A program made the position numbers and the translations under genes. From contig JACDGR010000197.1 in assembly GCA_013821525.1 (NCBI GenBank), positions 1-6,550 of the forward strand: 6,550 nucleotides of DNA. Reading direction: 5' to 3'. Position 1 is the first letter of the stretch; the number at the start of each line of letters is the position of its first letter. The stretch is from Actinomycetota bacterium (GTDB taxonomy: Bacteria > Actinomycetota > Thermoleophilia > Gaiellales > Gaiellaceae). Under the pieces are notes generated by a model, which saw only the letters and a list, made by a program, of their open reading frames with translations, ran no database searches and was not told the origin of the DNA. Positions 1 to 4,084 of this stretch are shown piece by piece.

Positions 1-426
1 GTAGCCCTCCGTGTAGAGGCGCCGAACGACATGACCCGGGCCTTTCGGCGCGACCATGATCACGTCGTGGCCTGCAGGAGGGGCAATGCGGTCGTAGTGA
101 ACGTTGAAACCGTGAGCGAAGAGCAGCGCTGCGCCTGGCTCGAGGTTCGGGAGGACCTCGTCCTCGTAGAGCGCGGGCTGAGCGCCGTCCGGCACGAGGA
201 ACGCAACGAGCTGCGCGCCGCGCACGGCGTCGGCGAACGACGCGACGGTCAGTCCCGCCTCCTCCGCGGCCGCGGCCGACGCGCTGCCGCCCCGGAGCCC
301 GACGACGACCTCGACACCCGACTCGTGCAGGTTGAGCGCATGCGCGTGCCCCTGGCTGCCGTACCCGAGCACCGCGACCTTGCCGCTGAGCAGGTCGACG
401 TTGCCCTCTTTGATGATCTCGGCCAT
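1..426 (-). CDS. ilvC: Ketol-acid reductoisomerase, N-terminal part (cut by window edge)
   Basis: The enzyme converts 2-acetolactate or 2-aceto-2-hydroxybutyrate to the dihydroxy acid, by isomerisation and NAD(P)H reduction, in the cytoplasmic Val/Ile pathway. The first 142 residues are present; class I enzymes are usually about 330-340 residues. Residues 17-31 carry the Rossmann motif GYGSQGHAHALN. The cofactor-loop segment LRGGSAS (44-50) keeps Arg45, Ser48 and Ser50, the pattern of NADPH-preferring enzymes. LLFAHGF holds the conserved His105, and APKGPGH holds Lys128. The acidic metal ligands lie beyond the edge. The ATG at 426 is preceded by AAAGGA with a 5-base spacer and begins MAEIIKEGNVDLL, a normal family start. 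It lies 15 bases after ilvN, so it is the fourth large gene of the minus-strand operon. The family call is secure from sequence motifs. Confidence 0.96.
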   Translation of the reverse strand, partial: MAEIIKEGNVDLLSGKVAVLGYGSQGHAHALNLHESGVEVVVGLRGGSASAAAAEEAGLTVASFADAVRGAQLVAFLVPDGAQPALYEDEVLPNLEPGAALLFAHGFNVHYDRIAPPAGHDVIMVAPKGPGHVVRRLYTEGY

Positions 427-441
427 AGCTGTCCTTTCAGT

Positions 442-951
442 TCACGTGACGGAGGATTGAGTGGGGCGCGACGCGCTCGGCCGACGAAGGCCGACACGCC
501 CGGTGCGAACGAGCTCACGTACGCCGTACGGGCGAACGAGCTCCTCGAACGCCTCCACCTGCTCGGGGCGTCCGACGAACTCGAAGGTGATGGCGTCGCG
601 GCCGATGTCGGCAACCTGCGCGCCCGCGACCTGACTGAGCGCAACGAGCTCGGCGCGCCGCTCGCTTGCAACGTTGACGGTGACGAGCGCGAGCTCACGC
701 TCGACTGCCTCGTCGGGGGCGAGCTCGGTGACGCGGAGCACGTTCACGAGCTTGTGCATCTGCTTCTCGATCTGCTCGAGCGAGTTCTCGCTGCAGTCGA
801 CCCGCAGCGTCAGCCGCGAGATGTCGGGGCGCTCGGTCGGGCCGACCGCGAGGCTCTGGATGTTGTAGCCGCGCCGCGAGAAGAGCTGCGAGACCCGCGC
901 GAGCGCCCCTGGTGAGTTCTCGAGCCTGACGCTGATGGTGTGCGAACTCAC
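442..951 (-). CDS. ilvN: Acetolactate synthase small (regulatory) subunit
   Basis: This is the regulatory partner of IlvB. It activates the catalytic subunit and mediates valine feedback. The protein has 169 residues, a normal length. An N-terminal ACT domain (about 5-78) contains RLENSPGALARV and FSRRGYNIQSLAVGPTE, then the helix LEQIEKQMHKLVNVLRV. A C-terminal small-subunit domain (about 83-156) ends in VRTGRVGL. Gly15 and Asn30 align with E. coli IlvH Gly14 and Asn29, positions where changes relieve valine inhibition, so valine sensitivity is probably retained (inference). The start is GTG at 951, placed by homology (VSSHTISVRLEN). It shares GTGA with the ilvB stop, a 4-base overlap typical of translational coupling, with GAGG about 10 bases upstream. 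The same frame stays open much further upstream inside ilvB, but that stretch is not homologous to the family. Confidence 0.97.
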   Translation of the reverse strand: MSSHTISVRLENSPGALARVSQLFSRRGYNIQSLAVGPTERPDISRLTLRVDCSENSLEQIEKQMHKLVNVLRVTELAPDEAVERELALVTVNVASERRAELVALSQVAGAQVADIGRDAITFEFVGRPEQVEAFEELVRPYGVRELVRTGRVGLRRPSASRPTQSSVT

Positions 952-2690
952 GCGGACATCACCTCGCCGCCAGGCGCCTCGATCGTGTCGACGGCAGCGG
1001 CGCCTGACGGCACCATCGGAAATACCTTCTCCTCGGCGTCGCAGCGCACGTCGACGACTGCGCTCCGGCCTGCGGACATCGCAGCTGAGAGCGCGTCCTC
1101 GAGCTGATCCTCGCTCTCGACCGTGAAGCCTGCGCACCCGTAGGCCTCGGCGAGCTTTGCGTAGTCCGGTGCGACCTGGGTCAGATGGGTCTGCGAGAAC
1201 CGCTCGTCGTAGAACATCTCTTGCCACTGGCGCACCATCCCGAGCCACCCATTGTTCAGGATCACCGTCACGATCGGCAAGCGCTCGAGTGCGGCGGTCG
1301 CAAGCTCCTGACACGTCATCTGGAAGCAGCCGTCACCGTCGATGCAGACCACCGTGGCGTCGGGCCGAGCAGCCTTCGCTCCGATCGCCGCCGGCAGGCC
1401 GTACCCCATCGTCCCGAGGCCGCCCGAGGTGATGAACGAGCGGGGCTTGTCGCACTGGAGGTACTGCATCGCCCACATCTGATGCTGGCCGACACCGGTC
1501 GTCCAGATCACATCCTCCTCGCGGTTCGCCGCGAGGTCGCGGAGCAGCTCGACGGCTGTCTGTGGCTTGAGCACCCCTTCGGCCTTCGCGTAGCGAAACG
1601 GGAATCGCTCACGCCAATCCTCGAGCTGACGCAGCCAGGGCCCGCGGTCGGGAGCACCCTCTGCGGCGACGGCGCTCACCTCGGCGGTCAGCTGCGCCAG
1701 CGCGAGCTTCAGCGGCCCGACGACGGGGATCTCCGCGTGACGGATCTTCCCCACCTCAGCCGCGTCGATGTCGAAGTGGATCACCTTCGCACCCGGCGCG
1801 AACGCGGAGACCTTGCCGGTCACCCGGTCGTCGAAGCGGGAGCCGATCGCGATCACGAGGTCGGCCTTGTTCAGCGCCCAGTTGGCGAACTTCGACCCGT
1901 GCATGCCGGGCGCGCCGTAGTTCAACGGATGGGAGTCGGGGAGACAGCCCTTGCCCATCAACGTCACGACTGCGGGAAGCTGCGCCGAGTCGACCAGCTC
2001 GAGCAACTCGGCGCAAGCGTCGGCGTTCAACACGCCACCGCCCGCGTAGACGATCGGCCGCTGCGCCACGGCGATCGCTTTCGCTGCTTCCCGAAGCTGC
2101 CTGGGGTGCACCTTGTGCGGCGGCTTCCACCCGGGCAGATCAACATCGTCGGGGTACTCGAAATCGAATTCTGCTTCCTGCACGTCGCGCGCGATGTCGA
2201 CGAGGACCGGGCCCTGCCGGCCCGTGCGCGCGACGTGGAACGCTGCCTTCATCACGCCCGGCAGCTCCTCGACGTCCTGGACGAGCCACGAGTGCTTGAC
2301 GATCGGCATCGTGATCCCAGTGGCGTCGATCTCCTGGAACGCATCGGTGCCAATCAGGTTCGAACGCACCTGCCCTGTGATCGCGACGAGCGGCGTCGAG
2401 TCCATCCACGCGTCCGCGATCGGTGTCACGAGGTTCGTCGCGCCCGGGCCGGAGGTCGCGATCGCGACGCCCACGCGGCCCGAGGCGCGCGCGTAACCCT
2501 CCGCCATGTGGCCCGCGCCTTGCTCATGCCGCGCGAGCACGTGGCGGACCGTCGTGCCGCGTGCGATCGCGTCGTAGGTGGGAAGAATCGCCCCGCCGGG
2601 AATGCCGAAGGCGACGTCCACCCCTTCGAGCTCGAGTGAACGAAGCACCGCATCCGAGCCGAGCATTCGGTTCGCTTTCCTCAACGCCAC
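948..2690 (-). CDS. ilvB: Acetolactate (acetohydroxyacid) synthase large, catalytic subunit
   Basis: This ThDP-dependent enzyme joins pyruvate with pyruvate or 2-ketobutyrate, the first common step of Val/Leu/Ile synthesis. The protein has about 580 residues, normal for anabolic enzymes. It has the three expected parts. The Pyr domain carries GIPGGAILP (29-37), the activating Glu56 in RHEQGAG, and SGPGATNLVTP. The central domain is about 190-345 (IGSRFDDRVTGK, HFDID). The PP domain carries TSGGLGTMGYGLPAAIGA, then GDG (452-454) to NN (479-480) as the ThDP/Mg motif, followed by GMVRQWQ. The GTG at 2690 overlaps the preceding gene by 10 bases. An in-frame ATG at 2666 with GAGGA about 11 bases upstream would give 572 residues and a 14-base gap; homology does not decide between them. 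The gene sits between a LeuB-like gene and ilvN in one operon. Function is secure; the exact start is not. Confidence 0.97.
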   Translation of the reverse strand: MALRKANRMLGSDAVLRSLELEGVDVAFGIPGGAILPTYDAIARGTTVRHVLARHEQGAGHMAEGYARASGRVGVAIATSGPGATNLVTPIADAWMDSTPLVAITGQVRSNLIGTDAFQEIDATGITMPIVKHSWLVQDVEELPGVMKAAFHVARTGRQGPVLVDIARDVQEAEFDFEYPDDVDLPGWKPPHKVHPRQLREAAKAIAVAQRPIVYAGGGVLNADACAELLELVDSAQLPAVVTLMGKGCLPDSHPLNYGAPGMHGSKFANWALNKADLVIAIGSRFDDRVTGKVSAFAPGAKVIHFDIDAAEVGKIRHAEIPVVGPLKLALAQLTAEVSAVAAEGAPDRGPWLRQLEDWRERFPFRYAKAEGVLKPQTAVELLRDLAANREEDVIWTTGVGQHQMWAMQYLQCDKPRSFITSGGLGTMGYGLPAAIGAKAARPDATVVCIDGDGCFQMTCQELATAALERLPIVTVILNNGWLGMVRQWQEMFYDERFSQTHLTQVAPDYAKLAEAYGCAGFTVESEDQLEDALSAAMSAGRSAVVDVRCDAEEKVFPMVPSGAAAVDTIEAPGGEVMSA

Positions 2691-3583
2691 ACCTCGTCGA
2701 AGTGCTCCACGTCGGTGCGCGCCTCGGGCAGCAGCGCGATCACCGCGTCGGTGAACTCGCGGGTGTGCTCGCCCTTCTTCGCGCGATGTGCGTTACCGAC
2801 AGCCCGCTCGAGCGTCCGCGATGCCGAGCGGCGCTTCAGTCCCTCGGCGAGCATCAGCGACGTCGCGAGCAGCATCCCCATCGGATCGACGACGCCGAAG
2901 CCTGCGACGTCGTCCGGAGCTGTCCGGCCGGGCGCGAACACGCCTGGGCCTTCGTCGGGCAGCCACGCCTGAGCGATCGATGCGTGCGAGCCCGCGAACG
3001 CAGCGGCCGAGTCGACGATCGCATCGATCAGGTGAGTCTCGGTGACGACGACATCGAGGGACGCCGGCTGCTCGCGCAGGCGGATGAGAGTCTCGCCGAG
3101 GGTCAACTGCTCGATCTCGAGCCCGTTCCAGCCCGCGCTCTCGGTGGTGACGGCTTCCCGCCAGGCCGGCGAGTCCCCGACGCAGACGATGCGTCCGCGG
3201 CGAGATGCGGCGCAGGCCAGGGCGTGCGCAACCGCCGTGCGATTGGCCCACTCGTCGACCGGGCCCGCAACCACGAGATCGTGCGACGCATCGACATGGA
3301 CGCGGACGATCCGCCACGCGAGCTGGAGGTCGGCCTTGACACCGGCGAACGCGGGCTCGTGCGGCGACGCGACGAGGATCGCGTCCGCCTCGCGGTAGCC
3401 GGCACGAGTCGCGGCGGGCAGCGCGTGCCCGGACCGGGTCACGGCCTCGCCCGCGAACGGCAGGTGACGATCGTCGAGGTCGAAGTTGTGCAACGCCGCG
3501 ACGCGGTCGAGGGTGCGGGTCGCGGCAGCCATCAGCTCTGGGCCAACGCCATCCCCGGCGAGACATGCAACGGTCTTGGTCAT
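2681..3583 (-). CDS. LeuB-like protein of the isocitrate/isopropylmalate dehydrogenase fold, catalytic residues eroded
   Basis: The family is recognisable from four stretches. These are the N-terminal GDGVGPELMAAATRTLDRV (10-28), VVVTETHLIDAIVDSAAA (178-194), the GRTAPDDVAGFGVVDPMG stretch (219-236) matching the usual GSAPDIAGKGIANP cofactor loop, and a C-terminal TREFTDAVIALL. Asp187 and Asp191 match the metal-binding aspartates (Thermus LeuB D241/D245). The protein has 300 residues against about 345-360 for active enzymes. The substrate arm is shortened: no counterpart of the catalytic Tyr (ExxxGxYFG region) or catalytic Lys (VDKANVL) is visible, and the Arg cluster is mostly gone apart from Arg91/Arg94. 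I would not call it a working 3-isopropylmalate dehydrogenase. An altered enzyme, a cofactor-binding regulator or a partner protein are all possible. The start at 3583 is set by a near-perfect AAGGAGG with 7-base spacing; a 321-residue version from 3646 has no ribosome binding site. It is the first large gene of the ilv operon. Confidence 0.85.
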   Translation of the reverse strand: MTKTVACLAGDGVGPELMAAATRTLDRVAALHNFDLDDRHLPFAGEAVTRSGHALPAATRAGYREADAILVASPHEPAFAGVKADLQLAWRIVRVHVDASHDLVVAGPVDEWANRTAVAHALACAASRRGRIVCVGDSPAWREAVTTESAGWNGLEIEQLTLGETLIRLREQPASLDVVVTETHLIDAIVDSAAAFAGSHASIAQAWLPDEGPGVFAPGRTAPDDVAGFGVVDPMGMLLATSLMLAEGLKRRSASRTLERAVGNAHRAKKGEHTREFTDAVIALLPEARTDVEHFDEVWR

Positions 3584-3590
3584 GCGAGAA

Positions 3591-3597
3591 CCTCCTT
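3591..3597 (-). promoter_or_regulatory. Strong ribosome binding site of the LeuB-like gene
   Basis: The minus strand reads AAGGAGG, seven bases before the ATG at 3583. It fixes this start over the in-frame ATG at 3646. The site sits in the loop of a possible small hairpin, with GCGA (3600-3597) facing TCGC (3587-3584) next to the start codon. The preceding GAGCGA (3602-3597) is also complementary to TCGCTC at 3686-3681, just after the leader hairpin. The leader region could therefore influence access to this site; that part is inference. Confidence 0.7.
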
Positions 3598-3660
3598 CGC
3601 TCCTACGTCGGGCCCGCAAGGGTTGCTGACGCACTGGTCTTGTCATTTCGGTCGACGTGT

Positions 3661-3678
3661 GCGGCGTCTAGTGGCCGC
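3661..3678 (-). other. Second hairpin in the ilv leader transcript
   Basis: On the minus strand GCGGC and GCCGC form a 5-bp stem around the 8-base loop CACTAGAC. It lies between the leader stop codon and the LeuB-like gene. No T-run follows, so it is not a convincing intrinsic terminator. It may be one arm of an alternative leader fold. Confidence 0.35.
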
Positions 3679-3688
3679 GTGAGCGATA

Positions 3689-3708
3689 TCTCCCCCTAGA
3701 AGGGGAGA
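3689..3708 (-). promoter_or_regulatory. Leader-stop hairpin of the ilv operon (putative attenuator element)
   Basis: The minus strand forms a perfect 7-bp stem, TCTCCCC with GGGGAGA, around the loop TTCTAG. The 5' arm is made by the last sense codons of the leader peptide, CTC (Leu32) and CCC (Pro33), plus the last base of the Ile31 codon. The leader stop TAG lies in the loop. A ribosome that reaches the stop must open this stem, while one held further upstream need not, so leader translation should control the fold. There is no U-tract after it. The structure is seen directly; the regulatory role is inferred from position. Confidence 0.6.
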
Positions 3709-3800
3709 ATGCCGATAACCGTGAGAATTACGAGGCCGAGCACGAGCGAAGGCGTCGCAAGCGACGGCGGGAACTCGAGTGCACGGGCCGAAACGGTCAT
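3696..3800 (-). CDS. Branched-chain amino acid leader peptide of the ilv operon
   Basis: This 34-codon reading frame starts at ATG 3800, with in-frame GTG and TTG codons directly before it, and ends at TAG 3698-3696. Its end is strikingly rich in the pathway products: residues 19-32 read LVLGLVILTVIGIL, 11 of 14 being Leu, Val or Ile (5 Leu, 3 Val, 3 Ile), followed by Pro-Phe-stop. It includes codons uncommon in GC-rich genomes (GTA, ATT). It lies upstream of ilvBNC, begins about 9 bases after a putative -10 box, and ends inside a hairpin. This is the standard layout of an ilv attenuation leader, and candidate ilvB leader peptides are known in Corynebacterium, Mycobacterium and Streptomyces. 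No Shine-Dalgarno sequence is present, consistent with leaderless translation. A small hydrophobic membrane peptide is the main alternative. The frame and composition are direct observations; control by attenuation is inference. Confidence 0.75.
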   Translation of the reverse strand: MTVSARALEFPPSLATPSLVLGLVILTVIGILPF

Positions 3801-3808
3801 CAACACTG

Positions 3809-3837
3809 AGTGTGCCCATAGATCGAAGCGGTGTCAA
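3809..3837 (-). promoter_or_regulatory. Putative promoter of the ilv leader and operon
   Basis: A perfect -35 box TTGACA (3837-3832) is followed, after 17 bases, by the weak -10 box CACACT (3814-3809). The expected transcription start falls at about 3802-3800, on or beside the leader ATG, so the transcript would be leaderless or nearly so. The -35 match and its placement are convincing; the -10 is poor, and a shifted spacing is possible. Confidence 0.5.
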
Positions 3838-3873
3838 GCTTCAAAACGTATAGCGGCAGATCAATCATCCATG

Positions 3874-3902
3874 TTGCCGGGACGGACAGAGCTGACTATG
3901 CT
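3874..3902 (+). promoter_or_regulatory. Putative promoter of the leuA leader and leuA
   Basis: TTGCCG (3874-3879), a 17-base spacer and TATGCT (3897-3902) make a reasonable housekeeping-type promoter, 4 of 6 matches in each box with the TANNNT pattern kept. Transcription would start near 3908-3910, directly in front of an in-frame GTG (3910) and ATG (3913) that open the leucine leader peptide. It faces away from the ilv promoter. Confidence 0.55.
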
Positions 3903-3912
3903 TTTGGAAGTG

Positions 3913-4008
3913 ATGGGCCGCCCATTGAGCGACAGCACCTTCGACGCGCGTCTCGCCGACGGCACGATTCGGTCTGCCCTCGAGCTGAGCCTCCTCCTTC
4001 CCCGCTAG
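3913..4008 (+). CDS. Leucine leader peptide upstream of leuA
   Basis: This 31-codon frame runs from ATG 3913 (GTG 3910 directly before it is an alternative) to TAG 4006-4008. Seven of 31 residues are leucine, concentrated at the end: ALELSLLLPR-stop, with consecutive CTC CTC CTT codons at 3991-3999. The Leu run ends at a hairpin whose loop contains the stop codon. There is no ribosome binding site, but the predicted transcription start lies a few bases upstream, so leaderless initiation is likely. In-frame ATG codons further upstream (3898, 3871, 3709) would lie before the predicted transcription start. Leu-rich leaders before leuA are a known way to sense charged tRNA-Leu. The frame is seen directly; the role is inferred from composition, position and the adjoining structure. 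Confidence 0.65.
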   Translation: MGRPLSDSTFDARLADGTIRSALELSLLLPR

Positions 4009-4014
4009 GGGAAG
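3997..4014 (+). promoter_or_regulatory. Leader-stop hairpin of leuA (putative attenuator element)
   Basis: CTTCCCC (3997-4003) pairs perfectly with GGGGAAG (4008-4014) around the 4-base loop GCTA. The stem begins at the third codon of the Leu-Leu-Leu run, and the leader stop TAG (4006-4008) runs from the loop into the 3' arm. This mirrors the hairpin on the ilv side. A ribosome stalled on the Leu codons would cover the 5' arm and free GGGGAAG for other pairings. No U-tract follows. Confidence 0.6.
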
Positions 4015-4056
4015 CGTGCTCGACATACCCGTCCCGCGCTCCCGCACAAGGGGAGG
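4008..4056 (+). promoter_or_regulatory. Alternative pairings in the leuA leader RNA
   Basis: The freed 3' arm can pair with a downstream segment: GGGA (4009-4012) and GCG (4014-4016) match CGCTCCC (4037-4043), 7 bp with one bulged A. The same downstream segment can instead form a short local hairpin, CTCCC (4039-4043) with GGGAG (4051-4055). These two folds exclude each other, as expected of an attenuator switch. An upstream competitor is also present: the Leu-codon run CTCCTCC (3991-3997) is perfectly complementary to GGAGGAG (4052-4058). The complementarities are direct; which folds form in the cell cannot be told by eye. It may correspond to the actinobacterial LEU element, a pseudoknot reported upstream of leuA, but I could not match it to a consensus. 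Confidence 0.4.
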
Positions 4057-4058
4057 AG

Positions 4059-4074
4059 TCCGTCCAACCGGAGG
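4059..4074 (+). promoter_or_regulatory. leuA ribosome binding site with possible sequestering stem
   Basis: GGAGG at 4070-4074 lies 10 bases before the leuA ATG at 4085 and decides that start over an in-frame GTG at 4016, which lies inside the leader structures. TCCG (4059-4062) can pair with CGGA (4069-4072), partly masking the site. The bases right after GGAGG read ATGTAG (4075-4080), a start codon followed immediately by a stop. Confidence 0.55.
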
Positions 4075-4084
4075 ATGTAGAGCC

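Larger units (their letters stand above)
3584..4084. promoter_or_regulatory. Divergent control region between the ilv operon and leuA
   Basis: These 501 bases lie between the LeuB-like gene and leuA and hold no full-sized gene. Seen here are two divergent promoters whose -35 boxes are 36 bases apart (3838-3873), one branched-chain-rich leader peptide on each side, a 7-bp hairpin around each leader stop codon, further short hairpins, and the two gene starts. The 36-base stretch between the -35 boxes is AT-richer than its surroundings and could hold an operator. I see no clear palindrome there and do not assign a regulator. Confidence 0.75.

Noticed and set aside
442..1314. Extended 290-codon version of ilvN
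   Set aside because: The first 121 codons are the out-of-frame reading of the ilvB 3' end. Homology begins at GTG 951.
1185..2639. Long open frame (about 484 codons) on the plus strand opposite ilvB
   Set aside because: It is antisense to a fully conserved ilvB. The translation has no recognisable domain and the Arg/Asp/Val-heavy composition of GC-rich antisense frames.
3584..3646. A 21-residue N-terminal extension of the LeuB-like protein
   Set aside because: It would contain the ribosome binding site AAGGAGG within its coding sequence, and it is not similar to the family. The start at 3583 fits far better.
2423..3682. Long plus-strand open frame opposite the LeuB-like gene and the start of ilvB
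   Set aside because: It covers two conserved minus-strand genes, starts inside ilvB, is Arg-rich, and has no ribosome binding site or family resemblance.
3661..3708. Intrinsic terminators from the two hairpins after the ilv leader
   Set aside because: No T-run follows either stem on the minus strand, so they are kept only as possible switch elements.
3709..4008. A 99-codon plus-strand gene covering the leuA leader
   Set aside because: Only its last 31 codons lie after the predicted transcription start. The upstream part runs antisense to the ilv leader and looks like nothing known. The shorter leader peptide explains the end better.
4016..4084. A 23-residue N-terminal extension of LeuA from GTG 4016
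   Set aside because: There is no ribosome binding site, the stretch lies inside the leader RNA structures, and the family N-terminus begins at MPMPYWKYRPYP.
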